NCBI GenBank assembly: GCA_003023105.1 | Contig: PXSZ01000022.1 | Location: 1 to 7,002, forward strand | DNA from: Bacteroidetes bacterium QH_10_64_37 | GTDB taxonomy: Bacteria; Bacteroidota; Rhodothermia; Rhodothermales; Salinibacteraceae | DNA length: 7,002 nt | Direction of reading: 5' to 3' | Part shown: in pieces, positions 1 to 6,219 of the stretch | How the letters are laid out: the number at the start of each line of letters is the position of its first letter | Numbering within the stretch: the stretch's first letter is position 1 | Position numbers and translations under genes: made by a program | The notes under the pieces: generated by a model | Seen by the model: only the letters and a program-made list of their open reading frames with translations | What the model was told of the DNA's origin: nothing | Database searches by the model: none

Positions 1-2
1 GG

Positions 3-500
3 GCGCTGGCCGCGTCGATGTCGTCGGGCGACGCCATTCTTCACTCCGCCGCCTCCATCGGGCTTCGGGACGGCATCAAGCCGTTGCTGTCCGCCCCGAT
101 GAGCGACACGCGGCAGCGGCAGTGGATCCGGGGGCTCGTCGTTCTCATTAGCGCCACGGCGTACTATTTCGCGGTCTTCTCGGAGGTGGGCATCGTGGCA
201 CTGCTGCTCGGCGCCTACGGCGGGGTGGCGCAGATCTTCCCGCTCGTCGTTGCCGCCTTCTACTGGCCGCGGGCCACCGGGGCCGGCGCCCTGTCGGGCC
301 TTCTCACGGGCATCGGCGTCAACACCCTGTTCCTCGTCGCCCCACACCTCCGTCCCATCCCGCTGCACGAAGGGGTGTACGGACTCGGGGCCAACGTAGC
401 AGTCTTCGTTGGGGTGAGCCTCTGCACCGCCCCCCACGACCGCGACCGCCTTGCGGCATACACGGCTCTGGACCGCACAGCGTCCGAGTCGGCGGCCTGA
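3..500 (+). CDS. Sodium:solute symporter (SSS family), C-terminal part
   Basis: This is the last 165 residues of an inner-membrane transporter that couples Na+ entry to solute uptake. The 5' part lies outside the window, and the frame is open from base 3. The visible part starts inside a helix matching SSS TM8, with SMSSGDAILHSAAS at residues 5-18. The paired Ser residues there fit the conserved Na2 sodium site known from vSGLT and PutP. Further hydrophobic segments lie at about 43-59, 62-88, 93-112 and 123-140, followed by a short polar cytoplasmic-type tail ending in SESAA. The substrate cannot be told, because the substrate-binding helices are missing. It ends 91 bp before the next plus-strand gene, with a hairpin in between, so the two are probably not tightly co-transcribed. 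I am fairly sure of the family; amino acid, sugar or carboxylate transport are all possible. Confidence 0.8.
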   Translation, partial: ALAASMSSGDAILHSAASIGLRDGIKPLLSAPMSDTRQRQWIRGLVVLISATAYYFAVFSEVGIVALLLGAYGGVAQIFPLVVAAFYWPRATGAGALSGLLTGIGVNTLFLVAPHLRPIPLHEGVYGLGANVAVFVGVSLCTAPHDRDRLAAYTALDRTASESAA

Positions 501-518
501 CCCTCCGTCTGCGGCATG

Positions 519-561
519 GAGCTTGCTCGTACATCCCTTCCCGGATGTAGTCCGGAAGCTC
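519..561 (+). terminator. Two-tier hairpin after the symporter gene (candidate terminator)
   Basis: GAGCTT (519-524) pairs with AAGCTC (556-561). Inside it, TACATCC (530-536) pairs perfectly with GGATGTA (543-549) across the 6-base loop CTTCCC. The two stems are separated by a 5/6-base internal loop. The structure begins 18 bases after the symporter stop and ends 30 bases before the next start codon. No T-run follows, so this is not a textbook intrinsic terminator. It could instead be a leader element of the downstream gene. Confidence 0.4.
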
Positions 562-591
562 GCCGTCTTCCCACCGTACGTTCTGTATGAT

Positions 592-1590
592 ATGCGCGAT
601 TCGGTTCATCGTGCGCTCGCTTCTCTGCTCGCCCTCACACTTCTCGCCGCCGTCCCGGCGCACGCCCAGGACTCGGACGAGCTCGCCGACGCCCTGAGTC
701 GCATCGGGCAGCAGTACGCCACCAACTACACGCGGCCCGTGGCCGACGCCCTCGGGGCCGACATGAACGCGGGGCTCTTCCGAACGGCCGCATTCGGCGA
801 GACGGGCCTCCTTCCCAGGATCGACGTGTACGTCGGGGCCTCGGTGATGGGGGCCTTCACGGCCGGATCACCAGACGCATTCCAGCCTTCCGATGATCGG
901 ATTCAGACCGACAATGGGCGAACGCTGATCGTCAAATATCCCAATCAAGATCTCCCCACCGCTTTCGGAGACGGCGACTCTCCGGGAAACGCCGAGCTTA
1001 TCGATCAGCAGACGGGAACACAGATGGGCGAAGTGACGCTTCCCGGATCGCTCATCAACACGCCGATCGCCCCGCTGGTGGTGCCGCAGGTGGGCGTCGG
1101 GACGGTGCTCGGCACGGACGCGCAGCTCCGGTATCTCCCCGAGACCAGCTTCAACGACTACGGCACCGTCGCTCTCGTCGGGGTCTCCGTGCGGCACAGC
1201 CTCAGCCAATACATTCCCCTCTCGCCCATCAACGTGGCCGTGCAGGGCACGTGGCAGCGCCTTTCCCTCTCCGGCAGCGAGGGGGGGCGGAATTCCAGAG
1301 AGATCGTCGAGGCGTCCGGGTGGGCCCTCAACGCGCAGGTGAGCAAGGACGTGCCGGTGCTTCCCCTCACGTTCTACGGCGGCGTGCAGTACGAACAGTT
1401 CGGCGTGGACGTGAACTACACCTTCAACGCCAGCGGTCAGACGGCGACCTTTACGTACGAACAGGACGCCGCAAACAAGGTCCGGGCCCTGGCGGGCATG
1501 TCGCTTTCCCTGGCGATCCTCCGGATCAATGTCGACTACGCCCTGAGCTCGAACAACACGGTTAGTGCAGGGGTGGGGCTCACGCTGTAG
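592..1590 (+). CDS. Secreted/outer-membrane protein, DUF6588-like
   Basis: A 332-residue exported protein of unknown function. The frame is open from 451, but I chose ATG 592 because it opens directly into a classic signal peptide: MRDSVHR, a hydrophobic core at residues 8-22, then AHA|Q with predicted cleavage after residue 25. The mature N-terminus (DELADALSRIGQQYATNY, then a GADMNAGLF segment near 55-63) resembles, from memory, the DUF6588 family of Bacteroidota. Those proteins are about 300-350 residues and thought to be envelope-associated. The rest is rich in alternating hydrophobic/polar stretches (DVYVGASVMGAF, YGTVALVGVSVRHSL, LTFYGGVQYEQFGVDVNYTF, ILRINVDYALSSNNTVSAGV), as expected for a beta-barrel ending in a C-terminal strand. 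It carries no Cys lipobox, so it is not a lipoprotein. I see no Shine-Dalgarno site. It converges with the pyrophosphatase gene, 46 bp apart. Export is well supported; the family name less so. Confidence 0.75.
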   Translation: MRDSVHRALASLLALTLLAAVPAHAQDSDELADALSRIGQQYATNYTRPVADALGADMNAGLFRTAAFGETGLLPRIDVYVGASVMGAFTAGSPDAFQPSDDRIQTDNGRTLIVKYPNQDLPTAFGDGDSPGNAELIDQQTGTQMGEVTLPGSLINTPIAPLVVPQVGVGTVLGTDAQLRYLPETSFNDYGTVALVGVSVRHSLSQYIPLSPINVAVQGTWQRLSLSGSEGGRNSREIVEASGWALNAQVSKDVPVLPLTFYGGVQYEQFGVDVNYTFNASGQTATFTYEQDAANKVRALAGMSLSLAILRINVDYALSSNNTVSAGVGLTL

Positions 1591-1594
1591 TGAT

Positions 1595-1642
1595 GCGTGA
1601 CTTGTGAAACGTGACTTCTCATCACGCCTCACGTCTTCACGC
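1595..1642. terminator. Imperfect GTGA/TCAC hairpin between convergent genes
   Basis: Three stem blocks share nearly one axis: GCGTGA (1595-1600) with TCACGC (1637-1642), GTGA (1604-1607) with TCAC (1629-1632), and CGTGA (1610-1614) with TCACG (1622-1626). They enclose a 7-base loop at 1615-1621, with small internal loops of AA/CC and 3/4 bases. It starts 5 bases after the DUF6588-like stop and its right arm overlaps the pyrophosphatase stop codon, so it could end transcription from both sides. There is no T-run on either strand, so intrinsic termination is unproven. Confidence 0.5.
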
Positions 1643-2182
1643 CTCCCGCTCCGGGGCAATTTCGTCTCTGTACCGTTCGGCGGCCCCTTCGACCACCTCC
1701 TTGGCGCGGTCCGGCCCAAAGAAGTCCTGCACCCGCACCGTCTTGTCTTCGAGGGCCTTATAGTCTTGGAAAAAGCGGCGGAGCTCGCGGAGGCGGTGAT
1801 CGGGAAGCTCCCTGATGTGCCAGTAGTCGTTGAAGGCCGGGTCGTCCATGTGGATGCAGATGATCTTCGCGTCTTCCTCCTCGTCGTCGAGCATGCTCAT
1901 GAGCCCGATGGGGCGGGCGCGGAGGATGCTCAGCGGATCGACTTCCTCCTGGGCCAGCACGAGCACGTCGAGCGGGTCCCCGTCGTCGGCGTAGGAACGG
2001 GGGATGAAGCCGTAGTTGGCCGGGTAGACGACCGAGGAGTAGAGCATCCGGTCCACCCGCAGCAGGCCGCTCTCCTTGTCGAGCTCGTACTTCACCTTGC
2101 ACCCCTGCGGGATTTCGATGATGGAGTTGAAGACGTTGGGGGCGTCGGCCCCCACGTCGATGTCGTGCCAGGGATGGCTCAT
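1637..2182 (-). CDS. ppa: Inorganic pyrophosphatase (family I, soluble)
   Basis: Cytoplasmic enzyme that hydrolyses pyrophosphate to two phosphates, pulling DNA, RNA, protein and lipid precursor synthesis forward. At 181 residues it has the usual bacterial family I length. The PROSITE-type signature D-G-D-P-L-D-V lies at residues 67-73, giving metal ligands D67, D69 and D72. Other residues expected from E. coli PPase are present: K29, E33, R45, Y53, Y57, D99, D104, K106, and the Y141-K142 pair. The frame runs upstream to 2335, but that extension is low-complexity Pro/Ala sequence overlapping the neighbouring gene. ATG 2182 starts the family-like [11 protein letters not shown] and is chosen. 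The loop at 99-104 (DDEEED) is unusually acidic, fitting a high-salt cytoplasm. It lies 68 bp downstream of the preceding minus-strand gene and may be read through from it. The catalytic set looks intact. Confidence 0.96.
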   Translation of the reverse strand: MSHPWHDIDVGADAPNVFNSIIEIPQGCKVKYELDKESGLLRVDRMLYSSVVYPANYGFIPRSYADDGDPLDVLVLAQEEVDPLSILRARPIGLMSMLDDEEEDAKIICIHMDDPAFNDYWHIRELPDHRLRELRRFFQDYKALEDKTVRVQDFFGPDRAKEVVEGAAERYRDEIAPEREA

Positions 2183-2250
2183 GGCCGCCTCGTCGATGGG
2201 GTGAAGGGAGAAGGACGCAGGCGCCGGGGGGCTCGGCGGCGCGGATGCCG

Positions 2251-2922
2251 TTACAGGCCGCCGGCCGACGGTCCCGTCTGCGGCGATTCTTTCAGGTGCT
2301 GCGAGGGATCGAAGGAGCGCTCCCTGCCGAGCCACACCGCGAGGGCGGCGCTCGTGACGTGCGTCGCCTCAGGATCGAACGAGGGCTCTGTGGTAGCTGC
2401 GCCGAGGGCCTCGAGATCGCCGTCGGCCTCGTCGAGCTGCTCCGCAAGCCCCTGCACGTCGCGCGCCAGCCGGGAGGCCGCTTCGGACGTGGAACTTTCG
2501 AATTCGAGCTTCCCCTCCCGATGGAGGTCGGCAATCGTGCGCACAGCGTCGATCCCTCCCATGTGAACGCCGATCTCGTCCGTTTCTCCGGCCGCTACGC
2601 CGGAGCCCTCCGTGAACGTTGCCGCCACGGGATCCATGCCTCGCTCCCCCAGGGCGTCGAGGAGAGCCTGGCCGAAGTCGGTGCTTCGGTTGACGATGAG
2701 GCTCGTGCGGCCAATGTACGGTTGCTCCGCAACGAGGCCCTGAAGGTGATCGGCGAGGTCGTCGGCCGAGGGAGCCTCTTCGTACTGTCGAATGTTGTCG
2801 AGACGATAGGTCACCTCGTCGTCCCCCTCCGTTGATTTTTCGAACAGCGTGTACGTCACGTCGGAGAGACTCTCCTCATCGGTCGGAGCGACGTCGACAC
2901 CGAGGAAAAATGCGTGGGCCAT
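2251..2922 (-). CDS. Hypothetical protein, possible terminase-type RNase H fold with degenerate active site
   Basis: A 223-residue protein I cannot name. What can be seen: [13 protein letters not shown] at residues 5-17 resembles the first strand and catalytic Asp (D10) of the RNase H-like nuclease domain of phage terminase large subunits. [18 protein letters not shown] at 74-91 resembles the next core strand and helix, typically written VVDATGVG..vvdl[19 protein letters not shown] at 124-141 resembles the 'nLl.ll..grl.i' helix. [12 protein letters not shown] at 186-197 sits where terminases have HDDLV.ALAL. The expected second Asp would be N78, and the HDD-type acids are replaced by Thr/Ser. 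It may therefore fold as a nuclease without cutting, or the resemblance may be superficial. There is no ATPase half and no other phage gene nearby. Residues 155-175 look helical and acidic. Start ATG 2922 is the only good one. It lies 112 bp after egtD and 68 bp before ppa. The gene is secure; the fold is a hypothesis. Confidence 0.8.
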   Translation of the reverse strand: MAHAFFLGVDVAPTDEESLSDVTYTLFEKSTEGDDEVTYRLDNIRQYEEAPSADDLADHLQGLVAEQPYIGRTSLIVNRSTDFGQALLDALGERGMDPVAATFTEGSGVAAGETDEIGVHMGGIDAVRTIADLHREGKLEFESSTSEAASRLARDVQGLAEQLDEADGDLEALGAATTEPSFDPEATHVTSAALAVWLGRERSFDPSQHLKESPQTGPSAGGL

Positions 2923-3034
2923 AGTGGACAGAGAACTGATGAGCAGAGCACAAGAGAAGTGGGATCATACGGATGAACCTCTCCGCCCGCTCGTTCCCGG
3001 CCCTGGCCCGCCCTAAGCCCAATGCCCCGCAAAT

Positions 3035-4018
3035 TCACGCCGATCCGGTCGCGACCGTGCAGTACTGCACGCTAAAGTACGACCGCTCGTCCGTCCACAC
3101 CGTGTCGACGTGAAAGCCGGCCGCTCCCGCGAGCTCGGCAAAGCCGTCGAGCGTGTACTTGTGGGAGTCCTCGGTGTGAATGGTTTCTCCTTCGTCGAAC
3201 GTGAAGGATTCCCCGGCCACCGTCACAGGTTGTGCTTTTGCGCTCCGAAGGTGACTCTCGATGCAGCCGCGCTCCTCGCTCCAGCGGACCCGATGCTCGA
3301 AGGCATCGAGGTCGAACGTCGCGTCGAGCTCTCGATTCATGCGACGGAGCAGATTCTTGTTGAACGCCGCCGTGACGCCTTCCGAATCGTCGTATGCCGC
3401 CTTCAGCACGTCCACGTTCTTCTTCAGGTCGACGCCGATGAGCAGGCCGCCGTCGGGTGCCACCGTGTCGGCGATGCGCCCCAGGAACGCCCGGGCCTCG
3501 TCGCGCCGGAAGTTGCCGATCGTAGAGCCGGGATAGTACCCCACGGTCCGCGCGGGCGGGAGCGGCGGCTCCGGCAGGTCGAAGGCGGTCGTGTAGTCGG
3601 CACACACCGGCTGAATGGGGATCGAGGGGTAGTCCGCGGCGAGGTCGTTGGCGCTCTCCACGAGGTGTTCCTTCGAGATGTCCACCGGCACGTACGACGC
3701 CAGATCGTCCAGGTGATCGAGCAGGGTTCGGGTCTTGCGGCTGCTCCCGCTGCCGTACTCCACGAGCCGAGCCCGACGTCCAACGGCCTCGGCCATGGCC
3801 TCCACGTGCTGCTGCATGATGCCGATTTCCGTGCGCGTGGGGTAGTACTCGTCGAGCTTGCAGATTCGTTCGAAGAGCTTCGAGCCGCGTTCGTCGTACA
3901 GAAATTTCGAGGGAATCTGCTTCTGGGGCGTGCGAAGGCCGTTCAGCACCGCCTCGCGGAAGGACTCCGTGGCGGGGGCCTGGTCGAGCATAGGACGGGC
4001 AGTGGCGGAGGGGGGCAT
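3035..4018 (-). CDS. egtD: L-histidine N(alpha)-methyltransferase, EgtD type
   Basis: SAM-dependent enzyme that trimethylates the alpha-amino group of histidine to give hercynine, the first step of ergothioneine synthesis. The 327-residue length matches mycobacterial EgtD (about 320). Visible motifs are KFLYDERGSKLFERI at 38-52, EYYPTRTE at 57-64, the SAM-binding loop EYGSGSSRKT at 87-96, PVDIS at 111-115, GSTIGNF at 164-170, an AAYDDSEGVTAAFNKN segment at 207-222, and IHTEDSHKYT at 280-289. The histidine-binding set known from EgtD (two Tyr, Asn, Tyr, Glu, Ser) can be placed at Y41, Y58, N169, Y209, E283 and S285, so it should be active on histidine. Start: ATG 4018 (MPPSATARP) is chosen; ATG 3991 (MLDQAPATE, 318 aa) is equally possible, and an upstream in-frame extension to 4102 looks non-coding. 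No EgtB-like sulfoxide synthase gene is in the window. It has 193 bp of upstream non-coding DNA, so its own promoter is likely. Confidence 0.92.
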   Translation of the reverse strand: MPPSATARPMLDQAPATESFREAVLNGLRTPQKQIPSKFLYDERGSKLFERICKLDEYYPTRTEIGIMQQHVEAMAEAVGRRARLVEYGSGSSRKTRTLLDHLDDLASYVPVDISKEHLVESANDLAADYPSIPIQPVCADYTTAFDLPEPPLPPARTVGYYPGSTIGNFRRDEARAFLGRIADTVAPDGGLLIGVDLKKNVDVLKAAYDDSEGVTAAFNKNLLRRMNRELDATFDLDAFEHRVRWSEERGCIESHLRSAKAQPVTVAGESFTFDEGETIHTEDSHKYTLDGFAELAGAAGFHVDTVWTDERSYFSVQYCTVATGSA

Positions 4019-4211
4019 GCACCTGGATCGTCGATGAAAAGAGGGGGCAGCGAGGCCCTCTCCCACACGACCCGATGTCCGGTACGTCTGGGCGCGGCCC
4101 AATGAAGGCTTTCAACAACAGGTGTGCTCCCGTGGAAGTCAACCCAATCGGGGCATGCTCGGAGGCGTGGAGAAATTGTTACAGATTCTACTACGGCTGT
4201 TGCAGGTGAGT
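4019..4211. other. 193-bp intergenic region upstream of egtD
   Basis: Non-coding gap between the SDR stop and the egtD start, both on the minus strand. It should hold the 3' end of the SDR transcript and the egtD promoter. A TTGACT hexamer on the minus strand (4142-4137) resembles a -35 box but has no matching -10 at 16-19 bases. I see no strong hairpin and no clear Bacteroidota TTG/TAnnTTTG promoter pair. Confidence 0.5.
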
Positions 4212-5069
4212 CTATGCCTCCAGGTCGGCGAGGGGATCCGAGTGGAGAAACTGATACCCGGTCTGGGCCTTGACTTTCCGGTTGTCCACAACCTTGCCCG
4301 TGGTCGTGTCCGACGCATCGAACGTGGGCGGATCGAGCCCCCTCACCTCCGCCGCGCGGGTGTAGACGGCCCGGCGCGGGGGATGGGCATCGGCACAGGC
4401 GTTGAAGACCTCATCGCGCACGTCGTGCTCCAGAAGCGTGAGGAGCAGGGCCACACAGTCGTCCTGATGGATGAGATTGACCGGCGCTTCGGGTCGGCTC
4501 ACGTTCGTTCGCCCCGCGAGGAAGCGGCCGGGATGCCGATCGTCGCCGTAGAGCCCCCCGAACCGCACGACCGTTGTGGCGAAGGCCGGATCGTCCATCA
4601 ACTGCGCCTCTGCGGCCAGCACTGCGCGCCCCGTCGACCGACGGGTTCCGGGCAAGGCGTCCGGCTGCCCGGGCGGCTGATCGGCCTCCGTGACCGTCCG
4701 TTCCACGTTCGGGTACACCCCGGTCGAGCTCGCAAACAGAATCCACTCGACCTCTCCGTCCGCGGCCGCCGCGCGCACCGCGTCGATCTGGCGACGGTGG
4801 CGGGCCTGCACGTCGTCGGTTCCCCGCGACGGGGGCACGTTCAGCACGAGGATCGGAGACGCGAAGAAAGAGGCGGCGTCCGTCCCGGACAGGTCGGGAT
4901 TGAGGGTCAGGAGATACGGCTCGATGCCGTCCTGCCGCAGGGAGTCGACTTTTTCGGGCGTCGTCGTGGAGCCCCGCACGTGTCCCGACGGCTGTCGGGA
5001 CGCGAGGCGCCGGGCCAGCGGACGGCCGAGCCATCCGCACCCGAGGACGCTTACGTCGGTGTCGATCAT
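4212..5069 (-). CDS. Atypical SDR-family NAD(P)-dependent oxidoreductase/epimerase-like protein
   Basis: A 285-residue cytoplasmic protein of the NAD-dependent epimerase/dehydratase (extended SDR) superfamily, of the YeeZ-like kind. The Rossmann dinucleotide loop G-C-G-W-L-G is at residues 10-15. PILVLNVPPSRG at 72-83 is the strand-4 region. ILFASSTGVYP at 110-120 is the catalytic-strand Ser/Thr segment. VVRFGGLYGDDRHPG at 167-181 and VNLIHQDDCVALL at 197-209 are typical later motifs. VVDNRKVKAQTGYQF at 260-274 is the usual C-terminal element. The standard SDR YxxxK is absent: the matching helix reads STGRAVLAAE (145-154), which fits the atypical group. Its substrate is therefore unknown. Start: ATG 5069 places the Rossmann loop at the usual distance; a GTG at 5093 in the same frame would add eight residues. 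It follows the HsdR-N-like gene by 38 bp and may share its transcript. About 190 bp of non-coding DNA separates it from egtD. Confidence 0.88.
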   Translation of the reverse strand: MIDTDVSVLGCGWLGRPLARRLASRQPSGHVRGSTTTPEKVDSLRQDGIEPYLLTLNPDLSGTDAASFFASPILVLNVPPSRGTDDVQARHRRQIDAVRAAAADGEVEWILFASSTGVYPNVERTVTEADQPPGQPDALPGTRRSTGRAVLAAEAQLMDDPAFATTVVRFGGLYGDDRHPGRFLAGRTNVSRPEAPVNLIHQDDCVALLLTLLEHDVRDEVFNACADAHPPRRAVYTRAAEVRGLDPPTFDASDTTTGKVVDNRKVKAQTGYQFLHSDPLADLEA

Positions 5070-5107
5070 CGCCGGGGTGTAGCGTCGGTCCACAGAATGC
5101 GACGGAC

Positions 5108-6025
5108 TTAAAAATCGTCGATTACCCTCCGCGCGAGGTCCTTATCAAACGGATCCTCTCCCTCCTGTTCGTCCTCATCATCTCCGAGAGTTGCCTTTTC
5201 CTCCTCTGCCGAGGCGCCTTTTTCTTGCGTCGCCCGTTCCGGTTCCTTTTTCGGAGACTCGGACGCCTCCGTCTCCGCAAACTCAGACGCGTCCGCCGAG
5301 GATCCCGACCGATCGTCCCGGCCCGGTGCCTGCCACTGAATCTCACGCCCGCCATCGACTAATTCCCGAAGAACGGTCTGAACCACCGGGTAGAACCGTT
5401 TCAGCACATCGTCGGACACGTCGCCCTCGTAGACCTGCGTCGCCAGGAACCGCACGAGGGGCTCGTCGGGAGTATGCTGCTGTTGCACGACGTACTCCCG
5501 CAGCAGTCGGCCGCACGTGCGGTTATAGGCAGCCGAAAGGATGGCCTCTGCGTCGAAGGCGGGCCTGGTGAGCGGTTCCAGCTCTGCAACCTGCCTGGAA
5601 TCGTGCTCCAGAAGGTTGAACTCCAGAAAGGGGCGTCCGTCGCCCCTAATTCGCGCGTCGAGGTTGGCATGGAACCGATAGCGGAGGCCGTTGGTGAATG
5701 CCGCAACGTCCGCCCCCAGCTCATCAAAGGACTGGAAAAGAAAACTGTCGTCGGAGGCCCCGAGGTCGGTTCCAGCCTCCTCGCACTGAACGAGAATGAC
5801 CGGCGCCCCGTCCTTCTTGAGGACGTAGCTCACCGCCTTCCTCCCCTGCTCTTCCACTCCCACCTCAAAATCGGGTTCCACCTCTCGAACATCGAACGGG
5901 TCGTAGCCGAGAGCGCTGAAAAACGGGAGAATGAGCGCGTTCTCCGTTTTTTTCAGATTGTCGAGTGCGTGCAGCTGACGCTCGGCGCTTGACTGAAGAG
6001 CAGAAATTCGGTCGAGCAATTCCAT
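5108..6025 (-). CDS. HsdR N-terminal-like (COG4748-type) protein with degenerate PD-(D/E)xK site and acidic tail
   Basis: A 305-residue protein related to the stand-alone 'type I restriction enzyme R protein N-terminal domain' group (COG4748 by recollection), whose cellular role is not established. Residues 1-60 match the family opening: MELLDRISAL, TENALILPFFSALGYDPFDVREVEPDF. The core fold continues through AAFTNGLRYRFHANLD (108-123), RPFLEFNLLE (131-140) and LVRFLATQVYEGDVSDDVLKRF (190-211). In the family the nuclease motif reads roughly VDYAI...PIILIECKK. Here it is VSYVL (65-69) and PVILVQCEE (75-83), so Asp, Glu and Lys are replaced by S66, Q80 and E82. DNA cleavage is therefore unlikely. 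Residues 233-296 form a highly charged Asp/Glu/Ser/Lys-rich, probably disordered tail ending in DPFDKDLARRVIDDF. Start: ATG 6025 begins the family-like N-terminus; an in-frame start at 6079 adds 18 unrelated residues. It is divergent to the decarboxylase gene and 38 bp upstream of the SDR. No methylase or specificity subunit is nearby. Confidence 0.88.
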   Translation of the reverse strand: MELLDRISALQSSAERQLHALDNLKKTENALILPFFSALGYDPFDVREVEPDFEVGVEEQGRKAVSYVLKKDGAPVILVQCEEAGTDLGASDDSFLFQSFDELGADVAAFTNGLRYRFHANLDARIRGDGRPFLEFNLLEHDSRQVAELEPLTRPAFDAEAILSAAYNRTCGRLLREYVVQQQHTPDEPLVRFLATQVYEGDVSDDVLKRFYPVVQTVLRELVDGGREIQWQAPGRDDRSGSSADASEFAETEASESPKKEPERATQEKGASAEEEKATLGDDEDEQEGEDPFDKDLARRVIDDF

Positions 6026-6055
6026 GGTGGGGGTCGGTGAGAAAAGGATGGAAGA

Positions 6056-6087
6056 GTGGCCTTTGTAATCTGCACACAAAGTGCCAC
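6056..6087. promoter_or_regulatory. 32-bp imperfect dyad in the divergent intergenic region (candidate operator)
   Basis: The left arm GTGGCCTTTGT (6056-6066) pairs with the right arm ACAAAGTGCCAC (6076-6087): 11 complementary bases with one bulged T at 6082, around a 9-base centre. The arms lie 31 bp upstream of the HsdR-N-like start (6025) and 133 bp before the decarboxylase ATG. Being between divergent genes, it fits a two-way operator, though an RNA hairpin in the HsdR-N-like leader is also possible. A weak minus-strand TACATTCG (6094-6087), one mismatch from the Bacteroidota -7 box TAnnTTTG, abuts it, but no TTG lies at the right distance upstream. Confidence 0.45.
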
Positions 6088-6219
6088 GAATGTAAAGATC
6101 TCAGAGGCCTTGCGCTGCATCTTTCTCTACAAGAGCGATGACGCCAACCCCCTGAAAAGATCGGGCCCGCACCGCGTAAAGAGGAGCGCCTCGTTTCCAC
6201 CAACAGCCTCCTGTTCTCC

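Noticed and set aside
586..591. TATGAT resembling a -10 promoter box just before ATG 592
   Set aside because: It abuts the start codon, so the transcript would begin inside the signal peptide; no later in-frame start would keep the signal peptide.
2221..2242. GC-rich inverted repeat (GCGCCG / CGGCGC) after the RNase H-like gene stop
   Set aside because: Only 6 bp in very GC-rich sequence with a 10-base loop and no T-run; chance is likely.
1604..2566. Plus-strand open frame opposite the pyrophosphatase and RNase H-like genes
   Set aside because: It spans two well-supported minus-strand genes and the gap between them, and its product has no recognisable features.
2964..2969. Minus-strand TATGAT about 42 bases upstream of the RNase H-like gene start
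   Set aside because: Spacing is plausible but no -35 or -33 element is recognisable, and a single hexamer is too weak to annotate.
3072..4142. Long minus-strand open frame overlapping egtD in another frame
   Set aside because: Arg/Ala/Gly-rich out-of-frame product of a high-GC gene; the egtD frame carries all the conserved motifs.
5084..5105. CGTCG...CGACG inverted repeat between the HsdR-N-like and SDR genes
   Set aside because: Only 5 bp with a long loop; not distinguishable from background at this GC content.
4122..5111. Long plus-strand open frame opposite the SDR gene
   Set aside because: Antisense shadow: Arg/Gly/His-rich composition with no motifs, whereas the minus strand encodes a full SDR with conserved segments.
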